NCBI GenBank assembly: GCA_943327755.2
Contig: CALPYF020000007.1
Location: 1-64,000 of the forward strand
Length of the DNA: 64,000 bases
Direction: 5' to 3'
Source of the DNA: Deinococcus hopiensis KR-140
GTDB taxonomy: Bacteria > Deinococcota > Deinococci > Deinococcales > Deinococcaceae
Shown here: positions 1 to 7,785 of the stretch, piece after piece
Layout: the number at the start of each line of letters is the position of its first letter
How positions within the stretch are numbered: position 1 is the first letter of the stretch
The notes under the pieces: generated by a model
What the model was told of the DNA's origin: nothing
The model's input: only the letters and a program-made list of their open reading frames with translations
Databases searched by the model: none
Made by a program: the position numbers and the translations under genes

Positions 1-260
1 CGAAACCTGGAGGGGGGACTAGAATAACCTCAGGCCGCACTCCTCGCTCGATCATCTTGCGCCCAGCGCGTACAGAGCCCGGATTGCTTCGTCTGTTCGC
101 CCGTCAGACCCGCCAACCTGACCTGGCCACAAATCTGGGCGCGGCTCACTGGACACCGCGCGGGGCCCATCTGCTGTTGCAAATCAGGACGCGGGTACTC
201 AACAACGAGCTCGAAGACCTGTTTCGCCAGTGGTACCCCGCCTTCAGAAACGCAGTGTAA
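1..260 (+). pseudogene. Transposase C-terminal remnant (ISKra4-like)
   Basis: The frame is open from the window start and ends with TAA at 258-260. The readable tail has the segment GAHWTPRGAHLLLQIRTRVLN followed by FRQWYP. That arrangement resembles the C-terminus of ISKra4-type DDE transposases, in which a Gly-Ala-x-Trp-Thr/Ser motif precedes a Leu-rich helix. Only about 86 codons lie in the window, with no start and no catalytic triad, so it is either cut by the window edge or a relic. The family name is from memory of the tail motif and is moderately sure. Confidence 0.5.
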
Positions 261-415
261 CCCCTGGATTTTGGTGCGCTCCAATACGGGGATCATCCTC
301 AACGAGCAGCAGGCGCAAGTTCACCCCCGGTTTCGGCGGTCGACGGGGTGCGGCAGGCCTGGGTTACGGCCGTACCTTAACGCACCAGGATCGGACGGGG
401 GTTAAAACCTGGAGG
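3..415. repeat. 11-bp direct repeat near the transposase remnant
   Basis: AAACCTGGAGG occurs at 3-13 and again at 405-415. The first copy lies inside the transposase remnant and the second lies between it and the PIG-L operon end. It may be part of an insertion-sequence end or chance. Positions 261-442 otherwise hold no gene I can support. Confidence 0.3.
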
Positions 416-442
416 ATTCAGGAACGTCGCCGCTCTCCTGAC

Positions 443-1423
443 TCAGGGCTGGGCATCACGTGTCTCCATCAGCGGCTCGGCGCTCAGCAGTTCGTTGCGC
501 CGCACGAAGGCCCGCATGAAGCGCCCCATGATGCGGGTCTGGGTCTGGTAGGTCTCGGTGGCGGCGCGCTTGGTCTCCTCCTGGGCCGGCGTGAGATCTA
601 CCCGCGTCCAGGGCAGGCCGCGGGCCAGCGGCGGCACGGTCAGGGGGAGCTGGGGGTGCAGGCCCTTGGGCACCGGCCACTCCAGACCGCCGTGCACCAC
701 CCAGTAGCGCAGGCGCCCACTCTGCTGCCGCTCGCCCAGCAACCGCAGCGCGATGTAGGTGAGCGTGTGGTGATCCGGGTGGAAATCCTGCGGTGCGGGG
801 GCCAACACCACGTCCGGCCGCACCCGGTCGAGCACCCGCCGCAGGTCGGCCTCCAGGGCGCGCCCGGTATAGGGGGCGCCGGGGCTCAGGGCGCCCCGCA
901 CGTAGACCGCCACCGCGCCACTGGCTGGCGAGGTGTAGGCCTCATCGTAATTGGACGTGAACAGCCGGAAGAGTCCGCCGTCCGGGTAGCCCAGCATGAA
1001 GGTGCGCTCCGGGGGTATGCCTAGCACCCCGGCGGCGCGGCGCGCCTCGAGCATCCGGAGGTTGCCCAGGGCCTGCATGTCCTGCGCGGTGGGGTCGAGC
1101 ACCCGGCGGGTCAGGATGGCATCGAACTCAAAGCCGTCCCCGGCGGTGGCCCAGACCACCGAGACCTGGGCGCCGGCGGCCCGGGCCTGCTGGATGATCC
1201 CCGCACAGCACAGCGTCTCGTCATCCGGGTGGGGCGAGAGGATCAGCACCCGCTGTCCGGCCCGGAAGGCGGGCGCGGCGGGCAGCGCAGCGACCCGATC
1301 GGCGCTGCCATCGAAGAGCAGGCCCACCTGGGGCAGGTTGATCCAGGCGGCCAGGGCGAGCAGTGAGATCACCAGCGTGGCCAGCAGCAGCGCGCGAGAG
1401 CGGGGACGTTTCAGGCGGGTCAT
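443..1423 (-). CDS. PIG-L family N-acetylglucosamine deacetylase-like protein
   Basis: This predicted 326-aa zinc-dependent deacetylase removes acetyl from N-acetylglucosaminyl or similar amide substrates. Residues about 10-30 form one hydrophobic helix, so the enzyme is probably anchored with its catalytic domain outside the cytoplasm. The zinc motif HPDDE is at about 65-69 and the second motif HPDHHT is in the C-terminal half. I chose the ATG at 1423 because it overlaps the upstream stop as ATGA; a longer in-frame ORF would run into the neighbouring gene. It is the last gene of the PAP2-regulator-kinase operon, so it is likely controlled by that two-component system. The exact substrate is unknown. 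Confidence 0.85.
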   Translation of the reverse strand: MTRLKRPRSRALLLATLVISLLALAAWINLPQVGLLFDGSADRVAALPAAPAFRAGQRVLILSPHPDDETLCCAGIIQQARAAGAQVSVVWATAGDGFEFDAILTRRVLDPTAQDMQALGNLRMLEARRAAGVLGIPPERTFMLGYPDGGLFRLFTSNYDEAYTSPASGAVAVYVRGALSPGAPYTGRALEADLRRVLDRVRPDVVLAPAPQDFHPDHHTLTYIALRLLGERQQSGRLRYWVVHGGLEWPVPKGLHPQLPLTVPPLARGLPWTRVDLTPAQEETKRAATETYQTQTRIMGRFMRAFVRRNELLSAEPLMETRDAQP

Positions 1424-2070
1424 TTGAGGATGTTGACCGCGCGGCTGGCGACCAGCACGACGGTGAGCATGGAGGTGGGGGCCTGCACGGTCATCAGGCC
1501 CTTGGCCCGGCGGGTCAGCGGCAGGGTGTCGGTCGGGCTGAAGGCCGAGGAGTTGGTAAAAGCTACGAACAGATAATTGAGGTATTCCGGGCGCCAGTCC
1601 AGCGGCGCGAGCCCCGGCGCCGTGCGCTGCGGGAAGAGGAAGTCCAGCGGTGCCCCCGGGTCGCCGCGCCCGAGCGGCCCCCCCTGATCGAGTTCCCAGT
1701 ACCACAGCGAGAACACCAGCACGTTGGTCACCCAGATGCTCAGCGCGCCGGCGAGCAGGGCCGTGGCGCCTGGGCCACCGCCGCCCAACAGGCCGAGCAC
1801 CAACAGGGTCAAGGAGGCCAGGTTGCCTAGGTGGAGCACGGCGAGCGTGCGCACCAGCCGCGCGCTGTCCATGTCTACGGCCCGGCGGCCCAGGTGCACC
1901 AAGCGGTGACGCGCCCGGCCGCGCAGCAGGCTCAGCGGAAGCAGCAGCGTCTCGAGGGCCGGCAGCAGCCAGGTCGGCCCGAAGGTGAGCTGCTCACTCA
2001 GGGGGAGGTTCAGCCCGATCACCGCGACCACCGCGAGCCGGGTGGGCCAGAGCGATTCGGGCACGGTCAC
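1420..2070 (-). CDS. Multi-pass membrane protein of unknown function
   Basis: This 216-aa protein has about five or six hydrophobic stretches. Its conserved-looking C-terminal part contains FLFPQ, then NYLFVAFTNSSAFSPTD, then a final helix ending in RAVNIL. That segment recalls the pore and last helix of two-TM channel proteins, but the selectivity motif of potassium channels is absent. I do not recognise a named family. The GTG start at 2070 overlaps the kinase stop as GTGA, which is preferred over an upstream ATG at 2118 inside the kinase. It is the fourth gene of a five-gene coupled operon. Confidence 0.7.
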   Translation of the reverse strand: MTVPESLWPTRLAVVAVIGLNLPLSEQLTFGPTWLLPALETLLLPLSLLRGRARHRLVHLGRRAVDMDSARLVRTLAVLHLGNLASLTLLVLGLLGGGGPGATALLAGALSIWVTNVLVFSLWYWELDQGGPLGRGDPGAPLDFLFPQRTAPGLAPLDWRPEYLNYLFVAFTNSSAFSPTDTLPLTRRAKGLMTVQAPTSMLTVVLVASRAVNILK

Positions 2071-3359
2071 GGCGCTCCCAGAAAGCGCAGGGTTACGCGG
2101 AAGCCGTCCCCGCTCCACTCGGGCTCAAGCCGGGCCTCCCAGCGCGCGGCCAGGGTTGCCACCAGCGCCAGGCCCAGCCCGCTGCCGCTCACGCCCTGCA
2201 CGCCCGCGCCGCGCTCGAAGGGCTGGAGCAAGCGGGGCCACTGGGCCGGATCGGGGCCCGGCCCGGCACTCCAGACACTCAGGATCTGCGGTCTCACCTT
2301 CACCCGGATTTCAGGGCCGGCCCCATATTTCAGGGCGTTCTCCAGCAGGTTGCTCAGCACGCGTTCCAGCCCGGACGGATCGGCCAGCGCCCAGCCCTCC
2401 TCCAGATCGAGCCTCAGCACCTGGCCCCGTTCGGCGGCCGCCTCCTCGTACTGCTCGCTCACCTGGATGGCGATGGCCGCCAGATCGACCGGCTGCAGCG
2501 GCGCGGACGCGTCACTTCGGGCCAGGGCCAGCAGGCCCTCGGTGAGGCGGCCCAGGGCCTCGACCCGGCCCCGCATGCCGCGCAGGGCTTTCTCGTACTC
2601 GGCGGCGTCGCGGGGCCGCTCCAGGGTCAGGTCGAGGCGGCCGCGCAGGGCGGTCAGCGGCGTGCGCAGTTCGTGTGCGGCGGTGCGGGCAAACTGCTTC
2701 TCACGATCGATGGTGCCGGCGAGCTGGTCGAGCATGGTGTTGACCGTGCGGGTCAGCCGGGCCATCTCGTCGCCGCCCGGGGCCGACGGCACGCGCTGGG
2801 CGTAGTCGCCTTGGGCGGCGATCAGCTCGGCCGTGCGGGCCACCGCGTCGACCGGCCGCAGGGCGCGGTTGGCCAGCCAGTAGCCCGCCGCGCAGGCCGC
2901 CAGGATCATCCCGCCGCTGCCCAGCAGCAGCAGCCGGGCCAGCGTATCCAGGAACTCACTGAGGGTTTCACTGGGCCGCGACACCCTGAGATACAGACCG
3001 CCTATCTGCTGGGTGAGCACCCGGCGCTCGGCGGTAGTGCTCAGGCCGGGCCGCAGTTCGCTCACGGACCGCTCGTCGCCGTCTCCGACCTGGGCCAGGA
3101 GCGTGCCGTCAGGGCGGTACAGTTCGATGTGCAGGTCGCCGGCCGGGCGAAGCTGCGGGGCGAAACTCGCCGTGGCGCCAGCCAGCACGATGCTGGCCCG
3201 CGCTACGCTAGCGGTTTCGCGCAGGGTGGTGTCGAGCGACTCGGTCAGTGCGCTGCGTGCCGCGTAGTACACCCCGCCGCCCCCGAGCAATACGGTCACC
3301 GTGAATACCAGCACGTAGCCCAGGGTGAGCTTGACCCGCAGGCTGAGGTGCTGGATCAC
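2067..3359 (-). CDS. Sensor histidine kinase
   Basis: This 430-aa inner-membrane kinase has TM1 at about 10-32, an extracytoplasmic loop of about 100 residues, TM2 at about 141-163, a HAMP linker at about 164-220, HisKA with the phospho-acceptor His229 in AAHELRTPL, and a C-terminal ATPase with N-box and G-box sequences (NLLENALKYG, GSGLGLALV). It should autophosphorylate and pass the phosphate to the regulator encoded just upstream. The GTG start overlaps the regulator stop as GTGA. The sensed signal is unknown; the variable loop offers no recognised domain. Confidence 0.95.
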   Translation of the reverse strand: MIQHLSLRVKLTLGYVLVFTVTVLLGGGGVYYAARSALTESLDTTLRETASVARASIVLAGATASFAPQLRPAGDLHIELYRPDGTLLAQVGDGDERSVSELRPGLSTTAERRVLTQQIGGLYLRVSRPSETLSEFLDTLARLLLLGSGGMILAACAAGYWLANRALRPVDAVARTAELIAAQGDYAQRVPSAPGGDEMARLTRTVNTMLDQLAGTIDREKQFARTAAHELRTPLTALRGRLDLTLERPRDAAEYEKALRGMRGRVEALGRLTEGLLALARSDASAPLQPVDLAAIAIQVSEQYEEAAAERGQVLRLDLEEGWALADPSGLERVLSNLLENALKYGAGPEIRVKVRPQILSVWSAGPGPDPAQWPRLLQPFERGAGVQGVSGSGLGLALVATLAARWEARLEPEWSGDGFRVTLRFLGAP

Positions 3360-4027
3360 TCCGGCCGCCCCAGGCGGTAGCCCACCCCACGCAGGGTGTC
3401 GATAAGGGCGTCGTCGGTCTTGCGGCGGATAGTGCTGACATACACGTCGATTACCTTGGGCTCGACGCCGCTCTCGCCGCTCCAGAGCCGGTCGATGATC
3501 TTGTCGCGGGTAAAGGCCCGGCCCGCGTTGAGGCCCAGCAGCTCCAGCAGCCCGAACTCCCGGCGGGTCAGTTCGGCGCGCACGCCGGCTCGGTACAGCT
3601 CCCGGCCGCCCAGATCCATGACCCAGCCGCCGGGCAGAGGCAGGGTGTTGTGGGCGTTGCCGCTCGCCCGGCGCAGCAGCGCCCGGACGCGCGCGCGCAA
3701 TTCCCTGAAGGCAAACGGTTTGACCAGGTAGTCGTCTCCGCCCGCCTCCAGCCCCTCGACCCGGTCTTCGACGGCGCCGCGCGCCGTGAGGTAGAGGATC
3801 GGCGTGCTCACCCCCTGCGCCCGTAGGCGGCGGCCGAGCTGATAGCCGGCGTCGATGCCCTCGGGCAGCATGACGTCCAGAATCATCAGGCTGAAGGGAA
3901 AGAGGTGGGCGAGTTCCTCACCCTCGGTGGCGCCCCCGGCGTGGTCGCACTCGTACCCGTCCTCGCTCAGGCCGTCGCGCAGCAGCTCGGCAATATGCGG
4001 ATTGTCCTCGACGATGAGCACGCGCAT
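3356..4027 (-). CDS. OmpR/PhoB-family response regulator
   Basis: This 223-aa regulator has a receiver domain at about 1-118, with acidic pocket E7/D8, phospho-acceptor Asp51 in ILDVMLPE, and Lys103 in VKPF. A winged-helix domain follows at about 125-220, with the recognition region KVIDVYVSTIRRK. Its ATG at 4027 overlaps the PAP2 stop as TGATG, and its stop overlaps the kinase GTG, so all are co-translated. OmpR-type regulators bind pairs of half-sites about 11 bp apart. Such pairs (TnTACC-N5-TnnACC) lie before this operon and four other units in the first 11 kb, so it is the obvious candidate to bind them. Confidence 0.95.
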   Translation of the reverse strand: MRVLIVEDNPHIAELLRDGLSEDGYECDHAGGATEGEELAHLFPFSLMILDVMLPEGIDAGYQLGRRLRAQGVSTPILYLTARGAVEDRVEGLEAGGDDYLVKPFAFRELRARVRALLRRASGNAHNTLPLPGGWVMDLGGRELYRAGVRAELTRREFGLLELLGLNAGRAFTRDKIIDRLWSGESGVEPKVIDVYVSTIRRKTDDALIDTLRGVGYRLGRPE

Positions 4028-4657
4028 CAGCGGCCCCCCGCCCGGCCCGGGCGCAGCAACAGGAAGAGGCCCAGCACGGTGACCATCGCCGTCAGTATCC
4101 CAGCCAGCACGTCGCTTGGATAGTGCACACCCAGCACCACCCGCGAGAGCGCCATCAGGGCCGCGTAGCCCGCGCCCACGGTGACCACCAGCCATCGCTG
4201 AGGCGTGTGCCAGGCCAGCACCATCAGCACGAGGGCCAGCGCCGCCGCCACCGTGGTGTGCCCGCTGGGAAAGGCGTAGCCGTGCTCGGGCACGGAGCGC
4301 GGCCAGAGGTCGGGTCGGGCCCGCTCGAAGAGCTGTTTGAGTCCCCACTGCGCGCCGGTCGCCCCCCACAGGGCCAGCCCCGCGAACATGGCCTGGGGTT
4401 GGCGGCGCCTCAGCCACAGCAGGGCCGGCCACATCACCAGGGGGCTGCCAAGGACGTGGAAGCCCTGGCTCAGGGCCACCAGCCAGGCCGGGCTGTGCAG
4501 GTGCAGCCACAGCATGACGGCCAGCTCGGGGGAGAGGGGTTCGCGTTCCAGAACCTCGGCGCTCAGGACGCCCAGCACGCCCAGCGGCAGCGCGACGCCG
4601 CTGAGCGCCAGGACTGCGCCCGGGGGGACGGGGAACGCAGCGAAACAGGGTGGCCAT
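4027..4657 (-). CDS. PAP2-family phosphatase with apparent 1-nt frameshift near the N-terminus
   Basis: This integral membrane lipid phosphatase of the PAP2 superfamily shows the three signature motifs KQLFERARPD, PSGHT and SRVVLGVHYPSDVLAG, plus about five membrane helices. It probably acts on undecaprenyl- or phosphatidyl-phosphates at the outer face of the membrane. The only well-placed start is the ATG at 4657, 6 nt after a -10-like CAGACT, but it is one base out of frame with the PAP2 reading frame. The distance 4027-4657 is 631 nt. A one-base excess in the run of six Cs (plus-strand Gs at 4622-4627) would explain it and give about 209 aa. It is the first gene of the operon. Confidence 0.75.
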
Positions 4658-4663
4658 GTCCGC

Positions 4664-4695
4664 AGTCTGTACGGATCAGGTAAAGTGCCGGTATA
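4664..4695 (-). promoter_or_regulatory. Promoter and paired operator of the PAP2-regulator-kinase operon
   Basis: Reading the minus strand: TATACC (4695-4690), N5, TTTACC (4684-4679), N9, CAGACT (4669-4664), N6, then ATG at 4657. The same spacing recurs before three other starts in this block, and up to the -10 box before the PepSY gene. Half-sites 11 bp apart fit an OmpR-type dimer, and the layout predicts a leaderless mRNA. Because the regulator gene is in this operon, autoregulation is likely. A further TATACC on the plus strand at 4713-4718 lies before the subtilase. Confidence 0.6.
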
Positions 4696-4732
4696 CCTGG
4701 GGGCAGGCTCGCTATACCGGTCCTCAACCTCC

Positions 4733-5830
4733 GTGAGGCAGGCTCCAGGCAGGCGTCGGCGGTGGCTGTGGATGACGGGGGGCACGCTCGCGGCGGCCCT
4801 GCTAGGCGGCTGGATCGAGGGGCGCCGCGAGGTGCCCTGGGATCTGGCGGCCATCGGGCTGCCGGCGCTGGAGACACGCGTGGGAGTGCCGGCCGTCACG
4901 GTGGCCATCCTCGACACCGGGATGTCGGCGCAGCCCTACCTCAGCGGCGTGCAGCAGGCCGGCTACGACTTCATCAGCGATCCCAGCATCACCGGGGACG
5001 GCGGCGGCCGCGATCCACACGCCTGGGCCTCACGCGGCGGGGTCGGGTACCACGGCGCGGCGGTTGCCGGCCTGGTTCATCAGGTCAACCCGTCTGCCCG
5101 GCTACTGCACGTCCGGATCATAGGCCGGGCCGACACCGCCACGCTGGCCGACGCCGTGGACGGATTGCGCTGGGCGGCAGGGGTGCCGATGCCGGTGCCG
5201 GGAGTGCCAGTCAATCTCCATCCGGCCCGTGTGATCACCGCCTCGGTCAAGCTCAGGGACGTCCCCTAAACGGGCTGCGCCCCGACCATGCAGCGCGCGG
5301 TGGACGAAATGACCGCCCACGGCAGCGTGATCGTCGTCGCCGCCGGCAATTCGCGCGCCGCCGCGCGCTCCACCCCGGGAGGCTGCCAGGGGGTCATCAC
5401 CGTGGCCGCGACGGGCACCCAGGGCCGCCGGGCCCCCTCCTCCAACTGGGGCGCGGCCGTGCCTCTGGCGGCTCCAGGCGGCACCGCTACCGAGCGCAGC
5501 GACGTGCTGCAGCCCGGCGGCGGCGAGGTCGAGAGAATCGGCACCAGTCTTGCCGCGCCCCTGGTGGCCGGCGCCGTCAGTCTGCTGCTGGCCGACCGTC
5601 TCGGCCTGCACCCGGCCGAGGTGGCCGCCATCCTGCGGCGCAGCGCCCAGCCCTTTGCCCGTGGGCAGTGCGACCGAATTCGTGCGAGACCCTGTGGCGC
5701 CGGTGTCCTGGATGTCCGCGTCACCCTGGGACTGGTCCTCGACTGGGCGGCGGCCACCCGCCCGGAGCGTGGCGCCCCACTGCCGGCCGAGAACCGGCCC
5801 GCCTCGCAGGGGCCGGGCTCCCCGACGTGA
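4733..5830 (+). pseudogene. S8 subtilisin-like protease interrupted by an in-frame TAA
   Basis: An exported serine protease of the subtilase family is split by a stop at 5267-5269; both halves are in the same frame. The first half has an Arg-rich N-terminus and a hydrophobic helix, then Asp in AILDTG and His in GYHGAAVAG. The second half holds the oxyanion Asn in VAAGNS and the catalytic Ser in GTSLAAP. All catalytic residues are therefore present but separated. The start could be GTG at 4733 or ATG at 4772; neither has a strong ribosome site. Unless the stop is read through or is a sequence error, no active enzyme is made. Confidence 0.7.
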
Positions 5831-5881
5831 GCGGCGCTTCACCTGATCTGATTCCCAGTCTACCTCGCCCCCTGATTCACT

Positions 5882-5906
5882 GGGCAGAGCCTTGATGGCT
5901 CTGCCC
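5882..5906 (+). terminator. Hairpin after the subtilase
   Basis: A perfect 10-bp stem GGGCAGAGCC / GGCTCTGCCC has a 5-nt loop. No T-run follows, so it may stabilise a 3' end or act weakly as a terminator before the esterase gene. Confidence 0.4.
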
Positions 5907-5955
5907 AACGACATCATCCCCTTCTGCCTCACCGCCCCCTGCAAGGAGCTGTCCT

Positions 5956-6786
5956 GTGTCCATCCCACCCCCGAGCACCCTGATCGTGTTGTTGGCCCTG
6001 ACTCTGGCCCAACGCCCGCCCGCAACGCCCCCAACGGCGGGCTGGACCGTGGAGCCGGATGGCCGGGCGTCGCGGCCAATTCCCGACCCCCAGGGCGCCG
6101 CCCAGCTCGTCGTGCCGCCGCGCTGCCGCCAGGCCCGCTGCGCCCTAGTGATCGTCTCGCACGGCCGGGGCGGGCAGGCCTTGGACGGCGTCACGCATCC
6201 GCCCTTCGACACCCTCGTCGACGCCATCGACGTTCAGGGCTACGTGCTGCTGCTGAGCAACGACGGCGGGCGTGAGACCTGGGGCAGTCCCGGGGCGCTG
6301 GCCTATATCAAGCGGGTCTACCAGGCCGCTAGGCCGCACTACCAGGGCAACGGCCGGCTGTACACCCTGGGCATCTCGATGGGGGGCCTGCCCGCCACAC
6401 TGACGGCCTACCGCCAGACCCTCGGGGTGCCGGTGCAGGCCACCGCCCTCGTGGCCGGGCGCGTCAACCTGAAAGACGCCGTGCGCACCTCGCAGCGGCG
6501 CGGCCAGAGTGTGCGCCGGGCTTACGGAGGTGGCAGTCTGAGTGGCCATGACCCGGTGAACGATTTCGCCCAGTTCAGTGGCCGGCTGACCCCGCTCCTG
6601 ACGGTGGTGAGTCCGCAGGACACCGCCGTGCCCAGCGCCGCCAACGGGGAGCGTCTGGCCGCGCTGGCCCGGCGGGCCGGGGCCGACGTGCAGGTCTTGC
6701 AGGTGCGAGGGCCACACCTGTCCGGCGGTTATATGAACGCGAGCATCGGGCGCCAGATCGGTGAGTTTTTCAGCGCCCATCCCTGA
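5956..6786 (+). CDS. Secreted alpha/beta-hydrolase (poly(3-hydroxybutyrate)-depolymerase/esterase-like)
   Basis: This 276-aa exported hydrolase has a short hydrophobic signal at about 8-20. The nucleophile elbow is GISMGG with Ser141, the acid is probably Asp in SPQDTAVPS, and the base His is in GPHLSGGY near the C-terminus. The oxyanion segment VSHGRGG comes before the nucleophile. The GTG start is supported by AAGGAG 7 nt upstream. The substrate is not predictable from sequence. It ends just before a strong terminator. Confidence 0.8.
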   Translation: MSIPPPSTLIVLLALTLAQRPPATPPTAGWTVEPDGRASRPIPDPQGAAQLVVPPRCRQARCALVIVSHGRGGQALDGVTHPPFDTLVDAIDVQGYVLLLSNDGGRETWGSPGALAYIKRVYQAARPHYQGNGRLYTLGISMGGLPATLTAYRQTLGVPVQATALVAGRVNLKDAVRTSQRRGQSVRRAYGGGSLSGHDPVNDFAQFSGRLTPLLTVVSPQDTAVPSAANGERLAALARRAGADVQVLQVRGPHLSGGYMNASIGRQIGEFFSAHP

Positions 6787-6822
6787 GGAGCAGAAGGGGT
6801 GGTGTTGGGGAGCAGGTCACAT

Positions 6823-6864
6823 GAGGAGCACCCCGGCCATTGGGGCCGGGGTGCTCCTCTTTTT
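6823..6864 (+). terminator. Rho-independent terminator
   Basis: A perfect 16-bp GC-rich stem (6823-6838 with 6844-6859) has a 5-nt loop and is followed by TTTTT at 6860-6864. It separates the plus-strand esterase from the convergent PepSY gene. Confidence 0.9.
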
Positions 6865-6879
6865 GGGGGTCAGCCTGGA

Positions 6880-7380
6880 TCAGCCGCCGGCTTCGCCCGT
6901 CTCCGATCCTTCCGTTTCGCCGCTCTCACTATCGGCGGCGTCCTGATGCAGCACCTTGCCATTGCCCGCATCGACCTTCACATCGGTCTTGCCGATGAGC
7001 ACTTCGTACACCAGGCTGCCGTTCTCGTCGCCCAGCGTCACGCTCGTCACGGTGCCGGAGACGGCGGTCAGGGCGGCCTGCCTGGCCTGATCGGGCGTGA
7101 TCTTGGCGAGGGCCTGAAACTGCGCCTGCTCCTGGGCGTCCGGCACTTCCGCGCCGTTCTTGTCAGCGGGCAGCTGGATGCTGCCGGTGTAGGCGGGGGT
7201 ATCGTTGGCCTCGCTGCCCTCGGCGACTTCCGTGCCTTCAGGCCCTTCCTTCTGTCCCTGGCTCTGATTCATCGTCTGGGCCGGGGACTCGGTCTGGGCG
7301 AAGGCGTAGCCGGCCAGGGGCACGGCGACGGCAGCGGCGGTGGCGAGGGCGAGTAACACGGTTCTGAGGTTCGTCGTCAT
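6880..7380 (-). CDS. Secreted PepSY-domain protein
   Basis: This 166-aa exported protein has a Sec signal peptide at about 1-27 ending in AFAQ, then an acidic, Gln/Glu/Ser-rich linker. A PepSY-like unit follows (ITPDQARQAALTAVSGTVTSVTL ... YEVLIGKTDVKVDAGNGKVL) and then an acidic Gly/Glu tail. PepSY domains are thought to bind or inhibit peptidases in the envelope. The ATG at 7380 has AAGGAG 7 nt upstream. Its promoter carries four TTTAC-type half-sites, the richest set in the window, so it should be a strong target of the local response regulator. Confidence 0.85.
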   Translation of the reverse strand: MTTNLRTVLLALATAAAVAVPLAGYAFAQTESPAQTMNQSQGQKEGPEGTEVAEGSEANDTPAYTGSIQLPADKNGAEVPDAQEQAQFQALAKITPDQARQAALTAVSGTVTSVTLGDENGSLVYEVLIGKTDVKVDAGNGKVLHQDAADSESGETEGSETGEAGG

Positions 7381-7430
7381 GGTCGTTCTCCTTGGGTGGA
7401 AGCAGCGGCGGGGTGCCTCTGCTTGCAGGG

Positions 7431-7483
7431 AGTGTGCCGGAACCTGGTAAAAGCAGCGTATAGCCCTGTAAAGGCGCCGTAAA
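7431..7483 (-). promoter_or_regulatory. Four-box operator and promoter of the PepSY gene
   Basis: On the minus strand the half-sites TTTACG (7483-7478), TTTACA (7472-7467), TATACG (7462-7457) and TTTACC (7451-7446) start 11, 10 and 11 bp apart. N9 and the -10-like CACACT (7436-7431) follow. The last box and -10 have the same spacing as the other regulon promoters; here a leader with a ribosome site precedes the ATG. Confidence 0.6.
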
Positions 7484-7613
7484 CCGGAGTCCTGGCTGGC
7501 GTGACAGGCCCCTGCAGGGCCCGGGTGTTGTGACGCCGATGCCCGGCGACCGGCTTTCCCCACCCCGACCCAGCGCCAGCTCAGACCGATGACACCGGGG
7601 TTTCCCGGCCGGG

Positions 7614-7645
7614 TGTACCGCGCGTTAACCTGGGCGCGGGACGCT
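7614..7645 (+). promoter_or_regulatory. Paired operator and promoter before the 44-aa leader ORF
   Basis: TGTACC (7614-7619), N5, TTAACC (7625-7630), N9, GACGCT (7640-7645), N5, ATG at 7651. It is the same architecture as the promoters of the PAP2 operon, the polysaccharide deacetylase and the lysozyme-like gene. Confidence 0.55.
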
Positions 7646-7650
7646 GAGGC

Positions 7651-7785
7651 ATGGCCATCCGCCACCGACCGGTGCTTCAGCGTCGCCCTCCACCGCCCGG
7701 TGGCGGCAAGGCGCCTGCCCCCCTTCCCCGACAGCAGGCGGCCACACCGTCCAGGGCCAGCGTCTGCAAGCCGGTTTCAGGGTGA
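7651..7785 (+). CDS. Short leader ORF coupled to the DUF5009-like gene
   Basis: A 44-codon ORF begins with the ATG that the regulon promoter places at the mRNA 5' end, and ends with TGA overlapping the next GTG (GTGA at 7782-7785). The product is Arg/Pro-rich with no signal or known domain. It may exist only to bring ribosomes to the downstream membrane protein. That it is translated is inferred from position and overlap, not from homology. Confidence 0.5.
   Translation: MAIRHRPVLQRRPPPPGGGKAPAPLPRQQAATPSRASVCKPVSG

Noticed and set aside
230..1024. Long plus-strand ORF opposite the PIG-L gene
   Set aside because: Shadow frame with GC-skewed composition and no domain; the minus frame carries the HPDDE motif and operon overlaps.
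1420..2070. DUF1345 assignment for the membrane protein
   Set aside because: The C-terminal helix pattern is only loosely similar; left as unknown.
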